Assembly (NCBI RefSeq): GCF_000702265.1
Contig: NZ_JNKZ01000004.1
Span: 248,001-312,000 of the forward strand
DNA: 64,000 bases
Direction: 5' to 3'
From: Butyrivibrio sp. NC2002
Lineage (GTDB): Bacteria; Bacillota; Clostridia; Lachnospirales; Lachnospiraceae
This document shows positions 34,399 through 42,930 of this stretch, piece by piece (position 1 is the first letter of the stretch; the number at the start of each line of letters is the position of its first letter). The position numbers and the translations under genes were made by a program. Under the pieces are notes generated by a model. That model was not told the origin of the DNA. It did no database searches and worked only from the letters and a program-made list of their open reading frames with translations.

Positions 34399-34848
34399 TC
34401 ACTCATGTTTCTTAGAATAATAAATAAACTCGTTATCACGTCTTGCTTCTGTATACCCAAGCTTAGAATAAAATGCATTTGTTCTGACATTCCAGATGGG
34501 CGTATCCAACGTGAATTCCTTTACATCTGAAAACATCGCCTCAATTTCCTGCATCATGTAGATTCCATAGCCTTTACGGAAATGCTCTGGACTTACAAAT
34601 ATCCTTCCGATGTTCAGCTTGTCTTTATCAGGAAACAGAATAGCTCCGCCAACAATCAATCCATTATCGATTAACTTGTACAAGTGATTTGATCTGGCCA
34701 TCTTGGTATGATAAGGCACAGACATATATCCAGGAGGACCACCTACTGAAGGGGCTCCGACCTGAACATCGCTGTCAAAAGCTCTTTTAGATATTCCATT
34801 TATTGTCAAAGCATCAGAAGTGCTTGCTTTTACAAATTGTAGACTCAT
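34399..34848 (-). CDS. GNAT family N-acetyltransferase
   Basis: A 149-residue GNAT. Motif A is IGRIFVSPEHFRKGYGIYMM with the acetyl-CoA pyrophosphate loop, and the last strand reads NAFYSKLGYTEARRD. Substrate unknown. It is four bases downstream of the unknown gene at 34853, so these two are probably one transcript. Confidence 0.88.
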   Translation of the reverse strand: MSLQFVKASTSDALTINGISKRAFDSDVQVGAPSVGGPPGYMSVPYHTKMARSNHLYKLIDNGLIVGGAILFPDKDKLNIGRIFVSPEHFRKGYGIYMMQEIEAMFSDVKEFTLDTPIWNVRTNAFYSKLGYTEARRDNEFIYYSKKHE

Positions 34849-34852
34849 GTTC

Positions 34853-35194
34853 TTATGCCTCTTTCCAAATATGAACCTCTATATAGCGTTCCGGACCATG
34901 GGCACCATCATCATTCCAATTCTGCGGCAAACCATACTTATCGATAATCTTAAGGATTTCATCATAAGTGTATACTTGCCCGCGATATTCCTTACCGCCT
35001 TGAACAGCAAATGTCGGCATTGAATCACCATACGTAAAAGAAACATATCGAAGGTCTATCTCTGAAGCAGGAATCTTCATAAAATCCTTCACATCCAACT
35101 CCTCTTCCGTCCCGAAGATCGTGAGCTGTTTTGCATTCTTAGTCATTTCATCGTAGGTCGCTCGCTCAGCCTCTGTTAATTCTCTTATTTGCAA
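34853..35194 (-). CDS. unknown protein, family repeated in window
   Basis: About 113 residues, no family recognised. It opens QIRELTEAERATYDEMTKNA and later has VSFTYGDSMPTF and WNDDGAHGPERYIEVHIW. A truncated relative with the same opening lies at 57490-57636, and VSFTYGDS recurs in a remnant at 2232. The start is TTG at 35194 with AGGGG upstream, matching the ATG of the relative. It is probably co-transcribed with the GNAT downstream. Function not assigned. Confidence 0.7.
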   Translation of the reverse strand: MQIRELTEAERATYDEMTKNAKQLTIFGTEEELDVKDFMKIPASEIDLRYVSFTYGDSMPTFAVQGGKEYRGQVYTYDEILKIIDKYGLPQNWNDDGAHGPERYIEVHIWKEA

Positions 35195-35292
35195 CAATAA
35201 CCCCTACCTTTTTTGATAATACACGTAATATCCCTTCAAACAACTGCCGATATCTATACTGTCACAATCAATCTTTGGAAGGATAATCTGAT

Positions 35293-35487
35293 ATGAAAAG
35301 AGATAAAATCGCATGCTCCTGCAAGAACATTAATTATGGCAAAATACTCGATGCAGTCAAAAATGGTGCAGATACATATGAAAAAGTCCAGAAAGCAACC
35401 GGATGTGGTACCGGCTGCGGAAAATGCCGTGATTTCATCACTACAATGATCCGCGATATTCTTATTTTTCCCGAAGATTACGCATGA
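35293..35487 (+). CDS. BFD-like [2Fe-2S]-binding protein
   Basis: A 64-residue protein with the bacterioferritin-associated ferredoxin-like fold: CSCKNINYGKILDA near the start and GCGTGCGKCRDF around residues 38-48 supply the cluster cysteines. In BFD proteins the domain delivers electrons or binds partner oxidoreductases. It is stand-alone here, converging on the Nudix gene with a 10-base overlap of ends. Client protein unknown. Confidence 0.88.
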   Translation: MKRDKIACSCKNINYGKILDAVKNGADTYEKVQKATGCGTGCGKCRDFITTMIRDILIFPEDYA

Positions 35488-36038
35488 TCATATCCCAGAT
35501 ATTTCATCACAGTCTCAAGCCCTTCCATCGGAACACAGAATGTTCCGTCCCGATGTTTGCAACCTTCAAGTACTTCATCTATGTTGAACCACTTAACTTC
35601 TTCTACTTCCTCGGTCTGGAGGACGAGCTTTGTCTCATCCACGGGCTTTTCATAGACATATACGAAAGCAACCTCATTATCCCTGAACATCTTGCCATGG
35701 AATTCCATCTCGTATTTTATATGGAACTTACCGGCAAAAGTAAAGTCACCCTCATGCGCTTTTATTCCCAGCTCCTCGAACAGTTCTCTCTGCGCTGATT
35801 CCAGCGGATCATCACCTGCCTGGATGTGCCCAGCTGAAGAAGTGTCATACATTGAAGGAAACGATTCCTTATTGGAGCTTCTCTTCTGTAGCAACACCTC
35901 ATATGAACCACCAGCCTTACGGACTATCCATGTATGAGCAGTCCTATGCGAAATTCCCTTATCGTGTGCCTCAGATCTTGTGACCGTTCTGCCCACAGGA
36001 AATCCATTATCATCTGTTACATCAAAAATCTCTTCCAA
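35478..36038 (-). CDS. Nudix hydrolase, IPP-isomerase-like (first copy)
   Basis: A 186-residue Nudix protein of the YfcD/isopentenyl-diphosphate-isomerase-like type. Nudix box: AGHIQAGDDPLESAQRELFE then ELGI, near residues 68-91. It starts EEIFDVTDDNGFPVGRTV, as in this subgroup. A paralogue with the same layout and about 80 percent identity by eye is at 51561-52127. Substrate not predictable; these enzymes are usually phosphatases of nucleotides rather than isomerases. Confidence 0.9.
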   Translation of the reverse strand: MEEIFDVTDDNGFPVGRTVTRSEAHDKGISHRTAHTWIVRKAGGSYEVLLQKRSSNKESFPSMYDTSSAGHIQAGDDPLESAQRELFEELGIKAHEGDFTFAGKFHIKYEMEFHGKMFRDNEVAFVYVYEKPVDETKLVLQTEEVEEVKWFNIDEVLEGCKHRDGTFCVPMEGLETVMKYLGYDHA

Positions 36039-36076
36039 AATATCCTACCCCTCTCATATTCATTTTGCGAAAAACC

Positions 36077-36850
36077 TTAATTTAGAAAAATATCCATCTC
36101 ATGCCATTTTTCTCCACCCCATGTAGATGCAGCTTCTCCGCGATCCAAAAATCCGAATTTTGTATACATCTTCACTTTATTGGGGAGACAAGTAAGGACA
36201 AGTCTTTTTCTATCACGATTCTGTTCCCTGCGACAGTAATTATATACAAGCTCTCTTCCAAGCCCCTGCTTCCGGTACTCTGGCAGGACATCAAGCCCAA
36301 GAATCATTATATTCTTGCCGTCTGCATTATGGAGCTCTGCATCCGTAAAGAATTCATCACGAAAATCATACTCATCTGTAGCAATACCATTAAGAAATCC
36401 CGCCATCTTTCCGGTTTCTTTATCGATTGCCACATAGAAAAAGTCTGCAGCCACTGAAATTCTTTCCTTTATACGCTCCGGAGTGCATGCTTCATTAGGT
36501 GGGAAACAGATCTGCTCAATCTCAGCAGCTTCATCTGCTTCTTCCGGCTTTATTGTGCGGAACTCGAACCTCTCATACAGCTTTTGATCCTCCGCATCCA
36601 GTTCCTTAAGTATCTCCCTCGCTCTCTGACGGCCTTTTTCTGTCAAATATGCATGCTTATATGCGCCGCCCCTGCTACGCTTAGGATCAAATATATAATC
36701 ACTCTGGTCTAACCGCTCAATAGAATCAAAGTCGTATCCTTTCCATGCCATCTCATTGAAATGGCTTCCCTCCCTGTCATTAAAGCGTGTCAGATACATT
36801 AACGCCAGGGTCAGTTCATCTATTGTTTCCTGCCTTGTCTTTTTGCCCAC
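36077..36850 (-). CDS. GNAT with N-terminal DUF6429 domain
   Basis: A 257-residue fusion. Residues 8-85 form a winged-helix-like DUF6429 domain (LTLALMYLTRFNDREG, AWKGYDFDSIERLDQSDYIF, then YLTEKGRQRA). Residues 95-257 are a GNAT with motif A LGLDVLPEYRKQGLGRELVY and ending YTKFGFLDRGEAASTWGG. The fusion suggests either a DNA- or partner-binding acetyltransferase. It is a single-gene unit. Confidence 0.88.
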   Translation of the reverse strand: MGKKTRQETIDELTLALMYLTRFNDREGSHFNEMAWKGYDFDSIERLDQSDYIFDPKRSRGGAYKHAYLTEKGRQRAREILKELDAEDQKLYERFEFRTIKPEEADEAAEIEQICFPPNEACTPERIKERISVAADFFYVAIDKETGKMAGFLNGIATDEYDFRDEFFTDAELHNADGKNIMILGLDVLPEYRKQGLGRELVYNYCRREQNRDRKRLVLTCLPNKVKMYTKFGFLDRGEAASTWGGEKWHEMDIFLN

Positions 36851-37009
36851 TGGAATCTCCTTAAACTTACTACGTTATCAATTCCGTAGTTTTCTTTTTT
36901 ATTTTTAGTATTGAAACAGTGAGGACTGTTAACTCCTCCTCATTTAATAACACAGATCTCCATGAACTACCTCCACCAACTCTGCGTCGGAAGAGGTTTT
37001 GTAAATTGC

Positions 37010-37288
37010 TTAAAAATCAAAATCATCAAAATCATCAGCATCAAAACCTGCATCCTCGAGGGCTTCACGTCTCTCATCCGGATCCATCATCTCCAGCTCA
37101 TCCCTGGAAAGGCCAGCCATTTCAAGCTCGTCCTCGAGTTCATCTTCCTCATCATCAAAATCGGATGAATCATCATCCTCCTTGAAAACTGTATCATTTA
37201 TAAAAGCCAATTCACCGGCATCTATATGCCCGTCATTATTCAGATCAAATGGAGTATTTCCAAACATATCATCAAAAGGTCCCTTCAT
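37010..37288 (-). CDS. acidic EF-hand-like protein
   Basis: A 92-residue protein with one EF-hand/dockerin-type calcium loop, DLNNDGHIDAGELAF, at about 15-29, then a very acidic tail rich in Asp and Glu. No signal peptide. It lies 17 bases after a secreted Ser/Lys-rich protein and is probably in the same unit. Calcium binding is inferred. Confidence 0.75.
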   Translation of the reverse strand: MKGPFDDMFGNTPFDLNNDGHIDAGELAFINDTVFKEDDDSSDFDDEEDELEDELEMAGLSRDELEMMDPDERREALEDAGFDADDFDDFDF

Positions 37289-37305
37289 AACAAGCTCCTT
37301 TCTGA

Positions 37306-37695
37306 TCAGTGATGATCATTCCAATAATCTTCAGCTGCATCATAAGCTTCATCTTCATCATCGTAGTCATCTTCATAGTCGTAGAATTCTTCATATTTAT
37401 CATCAGCAAAATCCTGAGCGGATTTATAATCGTAAACATCATAGGAATCATATTTCTTCTTGGAACTTGAATATGACTTCTTTGAAGAGCTCTTCTTGCT
37501 ACTGTATGAAGAGCTGCTGCTTGATGCTGTGGTAGGCTTATGCTCGTAGCAGTAGATGCTGCCGGTACTTCTCTTCCTGGTGCATCCAGATTTAGCACAC
37601 TGGCTGTTATATGCGCCTACACTCATATGTATACTTCCAAATATGGTAATCGCTACAGCGAATGCTGTTACAAGAGTAATTATCGTCTTTTTCAT
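37306..37695 (-). CDS. secreted low-complexity protein
   Basis: A 129-residue protein with a signal peptide (MKKTIITLVTAFAVAITIFG), a small cysteine-containing block (CAKSGCTRKRSTGSIYCYEH), a Ser/Lys-rich stretch of about 35 residues and an Asp/Glu/Tyr-rich end. The Cys/His block could bind metal. Composition suggests a surface or secreted structural protein. Start at 37695 follows from the signal peptide. Confidence 0.75.
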   Translation of the reverse strand: MKKTIITLVTAFAVAITIFGSIHMSVGAYNSQCAKSGCTRKRSTGSIYCYEHKPTTASSSSSSYSSKKSSSKKSYSSSKKKYDSYDVYDYKSAQDFADDKYEEFYDYEDDYDDEDEAYDAAEDYWNDHH

Positions 37696-37816
37696 GATCC
37701 CGCCCTCCATAACTTCTCTGAAAACGGTGTGGTATCTCTATATACAAGATAATCCTTTTGGGTTGCCAGTTACATATCTATTTTGGTGAATTGCACGTTC
37801 TTATTTTTCTATCATG

Positions 37817-38011
37817 TTACTCTCCATGAAGCCATCCCGTATCCTGATTATAAGGAATATCCGGATAATCCTTCTTAAGCTCGTTCTTGAAAAGCACTAT
37901 ATGCAATAGCACCGATAAAAAAGCTGTCAGTTCAATATATCCAAACCAAAACACAATAATATCAGAATGACTTCCTATAAAACTTCTTAATACAAAATCA
38001 ATATATCCCAT
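37817..38011 (-). CDS. small membrane protein
   Basis: A 64-residue protein with one or two hydrophobic helices (IIVFWFGYIELTAFLSVLLH, around 18-42) and a polar C-terminus. No family recognised. It lies 22 bases after the SIMPL gene and may be co-transcribed with it. Confidence 0.6.
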   Translation of the reverse strand: MGYIDFVLRSFIGSHSDIIVFWFGYIELTAFLSVLLHIVLFKNELKKDYPDIPYNQDTGWLHGE

Positions 38012-38033
38012 TCTGCACTCCCCTCATCAATCT

Positions 38034-38705
38034 TTAGCATATTCCCCATACAACCATAACTGTATCAGTTATATCGATGTCATCTGGCTCAATATCCATA
38101 TCATAGCCATCAGTACTGCATTTTGCAGTTTCACAACAAAGCATATCCATGTGCATAGGAGCGATTTCCATATTGATCTGCCCCCAGGAATAATCAATAG
38201 TCTGTATATCTCCGAGCGTTACTCCTGCAGCTGCAGTCAGTATTTTAGCTTTATCCCCAGAATCCTTTATAGCCTTACCAAGTAGTTCATTCTTCGCAGC
38301 TGTCTCATCCTTCACAAAGAAGCTTATCCTAAACTCAGGGCGAATTATCAATGCATTAGCAAGGGAATATAAAATCTTTCCAAGTCTGTCATTATCAGAC
38401 TCAAACTCAACCTTAAGAACATGACTGAATCTATATCCGACGAATCTACTTTTCCAGTCTCCATTTTTGTCATGGTAACTCTCATTCTCAACTTCAACAT
38501 TAAAAGAGATCGTCTTAACATCCTCACTTGAAAAATCATGCTTCTTCAGTATTTTCTTTAATTCTTCTGTATCCTCAGATGACTGTTTCAGCGTGCTGGA
38601 GTATTCCTTTTTTACCCCTTCCAGCGTAATAGTTATCCTGGTCATGTCAGGCTTTACCTTAAGATTTCCTTTACCAGTGACGCGTATTGTTCTCTCAAAT
38701 GCCAT
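38034..38705 (-). CDS. SIMPL (DUF541) domain protein
   Basis: A 223-residue SIMPL-domain protein. Start: RTIRVTGKGNLKVKPDMTRI, the usual VxGxGxxxxxPD pattern; end: TVMVVWGI. Middle contains KTISFNVE and the YRFSHVLKVEF strand. Unlike many family members it has no signal peptide, so it is cytosolic. It lies 18 bases after the exonuclease gene. Function of the family is poorly defined, linked to oxidative stress. Confidence 0.88.
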   Translation of the reverse strand: MAFERTIRVTGKGNLKVKPDMTRITITLEGVKKEYSSTLKQSSEDTEELKKILKKHDFSSEDVKTISFNVEVENESYHDKNGDWKSRFVGYRFSHVLKVEFESDNDRLGKILYSLANALIIRPEFRISFFVKDETAAKNELLGKAIKDSGDKAKILTAAAGVTLGDIQTIDYSWGQINMEIAPMHMDMLCCETAKCSTDGYDMDIEPDDIDITDTVMVVWGIC

Positions 38706-38723
38706 AACTTCGTTCCTCCTTTA

Positions 38724-39374
38724 TTATGCCAACGCTAATCCTGCAAACAAATCTCCCATACAGAAACTCAGGTGATCAACATCCTCTTTTCTTGCAGTCT
38801 CATACAGCTCATTGAGCCTGTAATCAGGATCTGTCTCCAGCTTTGTGAAAAGAACTGCTGTGTTGGCAGCATCAACAAGTCCATCATGTGCTCTTCCTTC
38901 AGGTGCTATGTTAGATATAAAAAGCGCTTCCTCAAGGCTATATGCCATTCTTCTATCCATCTTCCGTCCGAAGGTCTTCTGACAGTCAATCCAGTTTGCA
39001 AAGATAATCTCAAGGCGATCATCCTCTATACCCTTTTCAAATGTTTCACGGATAATCTGCTTAGGATCAGAGTTGCTCCAGGATACACATCTGACATCAT
39101 CTGCCGGCAGCCAATCCAGGAAAGATTCCAAAGCTTCTTCAAAGCAAGGAGCATTCTCAACATCTCTCTGAGAAATACCAGTCAAATTCTCGATAAAGCT
39201 ATCTATGTATCCAAATTCAGGTCTCACATACGTATTAAACTCGTCTATAACCTCATATTCCTCATCAAGAAGAACTGCTCCAATCTGAATAGTTTCCTGA
39301 CGATATTTATAACCACTTTTCCTAAATCCCTTAGGAACCATACACATTTCAAGATCTATAACTGCATATTTCAT
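38724..39374 (-). CDS. 3'-5' exonuclease (DnaQ-like)
   Basis: A 216-residue DEDDh-type exonuclease. Exo I is VIDLEMCM (Asp, Glu) at residues 5-12, Exo II is around CVSWSNSDPKQ, and Exo III is EGRAHDGLVDAANT with HD near residue 178. It degrades single-stranded DNA or RNA ends. It is the first gene of a run with SIMPL and a small membrane protein. Confidence 0.88.
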   Translation of the reverse strand: MKYAVIDLEMCMVPKGFRKSGYKYRQETIQIGAVLLDEEYEVIDEFNTYVRPEFGYIDSFIENLTGISQRDVENAPCFEEALESFLDWLPADDVRCVSWSNSDPKQIIRETFEKGIEDDRLEIIFANWIDCQKTFGRKMDRRMAYSLEEALFISNIAPEGRAHDGLVDAANTAVLFTKLETDPDYRLNELYETARKEDVDHLSFCMGDLFAGLALA

Positions 39375-39576
39375 ATATATTTCCTCTTAACACTCCAGTG
39401 GATTTTCTTATGCATCATTGCTGCTACTGACTACAGTTTACTTAATATGCTGTCCTATAACTATACCTGTATAGTCGAATTCCTGTTCCTGTGTTACTAT
39501 TCACAGCCTATCTGCATTCCGGACTCATTTTTTCACCACAAGGAAAATACATAACCATTAATTCACCACAGCATCA

Positions 39577-39620
39577 AATGCCAAAAACCTAGATTTTTCC
39601 TATGCTTTTTGGCATTTTTC
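39577..39620 (+). repeat. hairpin at left edge of IS66-type fragment
   Basis: ATGCCAAAAA and TTTTTGGCAT are separated by 18 bases and followed by TTTTC. It lies just upstream of the first transposase-associated gene. It could be a terminator for the opposite gene or part of the IS end. Confidence 0.45.
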
Positions 39621-39680
39621 TATTGTGTTAAATATCGTCATGTGTTATACTATATACATGACGATATAGGAGGTGAAATC

Positions 39681-40001
39681 ATGTCTATAATTCATCAAAA
39701 AGATAAAAGATCCGGAATCACGTATGTCTATGAATGCAAATCTTTTTGGGACAAAGAAAAGAAACAATCCCGGTCAAAGAGAACTCTTATAGGCAGGCTA
39801 AACGAAGAAACAGGGGAAATTATTCCAACCGACGGTCGCGGAAAAAAACGAAGTCCTAATTATGTTCCATCCCCCGATGACTATGAAATGCCCAAGACTA
39901 TGAAAGGGCTTAAAGATGAAGTCAGGCGGCTGCTTGAAGAAAACGCAATGCTGAAGCAGGAACTAAAAGAATTAAAATCAAAAAGGACTAAACAGGGCTG
40001 A
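39681..40001 (+). mobile_element. IS66-type accessory ORF
   Basis: A 106-residue protein: YVYECKSFWDKEKKQSRSKR near the start, a glycine/arginine patch, and a coiled-coil end (LLEENAMLKQELKELKSK). Proteins of this sort precede certain IS66-type transposases and share their N-terminal leucine-rich coil. AGGAGGTGAAATC lies before the ATG. It ends two bases before the transposase start. Confidence 0.7.
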
Positions 40002-40003
40002 AA

Positions 40004-40810
40004 ATGACTTTAGAGCAGGCTTACGAGTATAGACGCAAAGAAAACTTACAACTCCAAAACGAAAACAGAAAACTGCAGAAAAAACTCGACCAGCTTGCTG
40101 CAGGAACTTACACCAATGAAGAGAAAGCCAAAAATATCAGAACCATCAATAGACTGACGCAGGAAAACCAGCATTTGAAAAACCAGCTGGAAAGATATAA
40201 GGATTTATATCACAGGCAGGTTATCATTACAGAAAACTTTGATGCAAAGGCAATGGACTCCGTCTTTGATCAGGAAGATATGGCCAAAGAGCTTGATGAG
40301 TATAAGGAAAAATGCGCCGAACTCCAGTCTCGTATGGATGCCATACTTGGGACAAATAACGATGCATCAGATTCTGAAAGCGATAAATTAAGAGCTCAGG
40401 TAGAAGCACTAAAGGATGCTCTGGCAAAAGAAAAAGCAAAGAATAATACTGATGGCACCAACAGCTCTCTTCCCACCAGCCAGACTCCCATAGGCAAGAA
40501 AAAAGTAATTCCTAACTCTCGGGTAAAATCCGGAAAGAAGCGTGGCGGACAGCCCGGTCACAAAAAACACACCCTTGCTCCGCTTTCGGAAAGTGAAATT
40601 ACTGACCGCGAAAAGCACACATTAAAAAATTGTCCTGACTGCGGGAGCGATGACCTTACCCTTATAGAGAAACGTACAAAAGATGTTATCGACTACGAGG
40701 TAAAGCTCGTCAAAGAATCATATAGTATTCACCTGCTGCAGAGCCCGGATCTGTTCCAGTGCCACCTTACGGAGCACCGGATTATGCAGTTGTACATATT
40801 TTCCCTTTAA
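40004..40810 (+). mobile_element. IS66-type transposase, 3' truncated
   Basis: The 268-residue frame has a coiled-coil N-terminus (1-140), the IS66 linker GTNSSLPTSQTPIGKKK, KKRGGQPGHKKH (helix-turn-helix-like region) and a zinc-finger start (CPDCGSDD). After VIDYEVKLVKESYSIH the family would continue with the second zinc-finger half and a 300-residue DDE domain; here about 20 unrelated residues follow and the frame stops. The catalytic domain is gone, so the element is dead. Confidence 0.85.
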
Positions 40811-40963
40811 TGATTCCTTTGATAATTCCTGGAATCTCTGACATATCGTGGTCTGCCTTAAATCAATCACCTCTTAATCATTATCAAAATTTTAACAATA
40901 GACTATTGGTTTTTAAATTTGATTTACGACCAACAAAACATTGGACTATATGCCAATTTCCTT

Positions 40964-40995
40964 TCAAAAAGGGACGCTCAAAATTGAACGTCCCT
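40964..40995 (-). terminator. terminator after RelE-type toxin
   Basis: GGGACG and CGTCCC with 12 bases between and TTTTT on the minus strand. It lies 28 bases past the toxin stop. Confidence 0.75.
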
Positions 40996-41022
40996 ACCAA
41001 TCAACATGTATGTTATTCAGTT

Positions 41023-41340
41023 TTACAAACCTCTGATTATACTGAGGTAGTCCTGTCTCTGGTCAACAACGGCATAGACCGTCACGACCTTATTTTTCTC
41101 ATCAATCTTGTAAAACACGAGATCCATCTTTGTTATCAAGACCTTGTAGCCCTGCCTTCTAAGAACCGCATACTTTGGATCAACACCTATATAAGGATCA
41201 TCTCCAAGCGACATGATATCTTTTTCAAGCTCATCGAGCTTTTCCAGAGCAACATCGTTTCCAAAGTTCTCTGCCACATAAAGAATGATCTTTCTGATGA
41301 GGGAATCTGCGGTATCAGTACGAATCATCTTGTATTTCAA
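41023..41340 (-). CDS. RelE/ParE-type toxin
   Basis: A 105-residue toxin of the RelE/ParE superfamily: helical start (TADSLIRKIILYVAENFGND), then strands with YAVLRRQGYKVLITKMDLVF and a C-terminal VVDQRQDYLSII. It overlaps the antitoxin by ATGA. Target could be mRNA at the ribosome or gyrase; the sequence does not decide. Confidence 0.88.
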   Translation of the reverse strand: MKYKMIRTDTADSLIRKIILYVAENFGNDVALEKLDELEKDIMSLGDDPYIGVDPKYAVLRRQGYKVLITKMDLVFYKIDEKNKVVTVYAVVDQRQDYLSIIRGL

Positions 41341-41621
41341 TTCAGTCCCTCCTTCAGGATACTCCTAAGGTCATCAAATGTATCCTGAATAGGCGCTACA
41401 CGTCCATTCTTAACATCCTCATCTGCCTCTGCAAGAATTTCCAGCAACTCAAGCCTTGCCTTGATTCTCTTATACTCCTCATATGAAAGAGACACAGTAT
41501 CGCCTCTGCCGTTTACAGTAATGATAACTGCCTCTTTCTCTTCCCTGCACTGCTTAGATATATCGTTATAATGATTTCTCAAATCAGCTGATGGTCTGAT
41601 TGTCTCTTGTAATGCAAACAT
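41337..41621 (-). CDS. Phd/YefM-type antitoxin
   Basis: A 94-residue antitoxin. N-terminal domain FALQETIRPSADLRNHYNDI binds DNA in this family; VIITVNGRGDTVSLSYEEYK is the typical centre; the acidic C-terminus wraps the toxin. ATG 41621 is preferred over one three codons earlier. First gene of the pair. Confidence 0.88.
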   Translation of the reverse strand: MFALQETIRPSADLRNHYNDISKQCREEKEAVIITVNGRGDTVSLSYEEYKRIKARLELLEILAEADEDVKNGRVAPIQDTFDDLRSILKEGLN

Positions 41622-41703
41622 GATTGGCACCTCCTAGCTTATATAGACATATTATATCATAATATGTCTATGCTTTAAAGACATGTCATAACCCTTATAA
41701 TAG

Positions 41704-41752
41704 CAAAATCTCTCACCTAAACCAAAAATCCGTTTTAGGCGAAAGATTTTTT
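41704..41752 (+). terminator. terminator-like hairpin
   Basis: AAAATCT/AGATTTT and CCTAAA/TTTAGG stems flank a loop, with TTTTTT after it on the plus strand. No plus-strand gene ends here now. Confidence 0.45.
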
Positions 41753-41956
41753 GAGCTTTTTAGGATAAAAAACGCATCAAAATGGCTAAAATAACACTTA
41801 GGTACGAAATAGCTTATCCACCTATCATAATGAAAGAAAACCATGACTAAATAGCAGCAGCATCAATGTTTTAGTCAAAAAATGGAAATTTCCACCCAAC
41901 AGAATGATGAGCGGAGCCACGAATCAGTAGTGTGGCGCGGGGAACACCCCCTTTAG

Positions 41957-42116
41957 TCAAGAATACGGGCGCAAGCACTCCCAGGAATGCAACCACATCT
42001 GATGATCAAGAATACGGGCGCCACAAGGGCGCCCGAAAATATGCACAATAAAGTTTTATCAAGCTTCTACGCATATCCAAATCAATAGAAGTTTTTCAAG
42101 CCTCTACGCATATCCG
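41957..42116. repeat. iteron-like direct repeats
   Basis: TCAAGAATACGGGCGC occurs at 41957 and 42006, identical over 16 bases. TCAAG(C/C)(T/C)TCTACGCATATCC occurs at 42059 and 42097, 19 of 20 bases identical. All four share TCAAG then TACG. The second copy of the first type continues into a GC-rich hairpin (CGGGCGCC/GGCGCCCG). The whole interval 41640-42315 has no gene. It may be an origin, transfer or attachment region. Confidence 0.6.
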
Positions 42117-42315
42117 GTTCAGTACCGGATTTATCAATTACTTTGATGATTTCAAAGTCGGGAAGAGCTCCTAGGATTTTTCAACATTTGTCATACCCCG
42201 TCAAAGCCTGTCAGCACCTGCCTTTTCCCACCCTACACCTAGCACCTTATATCTTAGTTTGGCACTCGTTTACACCCAGCGGGTGTATTATGGGTGTATA
42301 GGTGGGTGTAAATTA

Positions 42316-42558
42316 TTAGTCCGCAACTCGCGGACGCATAATCCTAGGAAAACACCTGAACCTGTCAACACATCCCTTGGTACTCATAACGATTTCCCCA
42401 ACAACGTCCAGCTCATTTTCATCCATATCCTCAATAAGCAAAAGCGCTGCCCTGTATACAGCTCTATATTCCTGCAAAGTTCTAATAATTCCTCTTTCCT
42501 TCATTACCAACACATAATACAGATTGATCCATGTTGGTATTCCATTTTTCCTAGTCAT
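42316..42558 (-). CDS. small protein of unknown function
   Basis: An 80-residue protein starting MTRKNGIPTWINLYYVLVMK, with a helical centre and an end rich in Arg. The ATG has GGAGG four bases upstream, which fixes the start. No family is recognised. It lies within the mobile region next to the tRNA-Ala and a hairpin repeat precedes it. Confidence 0.6.
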   Translation of the reverse strand: MTRKNGIPTWINLYYVLVMKERGIIRTLQEYRAVYRAALLLIEDMDENELDVVGEIVMSTKGCVDRFRCFPRIMRPRVAD

Positions 42559-42577
42559 GACACCTCCAAATAATATA

Positions 42578-42623
42578 AGCGCCATGCATCTGATCTCCTG
42601 ATCAAATTCACGACGCTATGTAT
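42578..42623. repeat. 46-bp hairpin repeat, copy A
   Basis: Starts AAGCGCCATG and ends CACGACGCTATGTAT. It can fold with AGCG/CGCT outer pairs and GATC inner pairs. Copy B is 350 bases away in the same orientation; the two flank tRNA-Ala. Confidence 0.6.
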
Positions 42624-42753
42624 CATAACTCCGGTTCTATCATCATCCATCTAATTTCAGGCACTATCATCTGACAAAATCCGTATAAGCTGTAAAAGCC
42701 CTCCGTCAAAGTATGACTTTTCCATATTCTGTTACCCCCTCAATTAGCTTTGA

Positions 42754-42826
42754 TGGAACATACGGGACTTGAACCCGTGGCCTTCGCACTGCCAGTGCGA
42801 CGCGCTCCCAGCTGCGCTAATGTCCC
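42754..42826 (-). tRNA. tRNA-Ala(GGC)
   Basis: A 73-base cloverleaf: acceptor GGGACAT/ATGTTCC, D-stem GCGC/GCGC, anticodon stem TCGCA/TGCGA with loop CTGGCAG (anticodon GGC), T-arm ACGGG-TTCAAGT-CCCGT, discriminator A. The G3:U70 pair required for alanine is present. CCA is not encoded. It lies between two copies of a hairpin repeat and next to an integrase. Confidence 0.95.
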
Positions 42827-42930
42827 AAGTAGTTACTATATTAATATACACTCCTAACCTGGGAAAGGGAAGGCGATGAATCATATCAAAACGACTCACC
42901 GCCTTTTATATGGAAAAGAGGAATGAAAAT

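Noticed and set aside
38772..39554. 260-codon plus-strand ORF opposite the exonuclease
   Set aside because: Ant-sense shadow of an exonuclease with complete catalytic motifs; composition is not protein-like.
40759..41388. Plus-strand ORF over the RelE-type toxin
   Set aside because: Antisense of a clear toxin-antitoxin pair and part of the dead IS end; no domain seen.
42059..42116. Possible CRISPR array
   Set aside because: Only two 20-base units with an 18-base gap; no third repeat and no cas operon. Cas4-like protein at 48810 is better explained as a DUF2779 relative.
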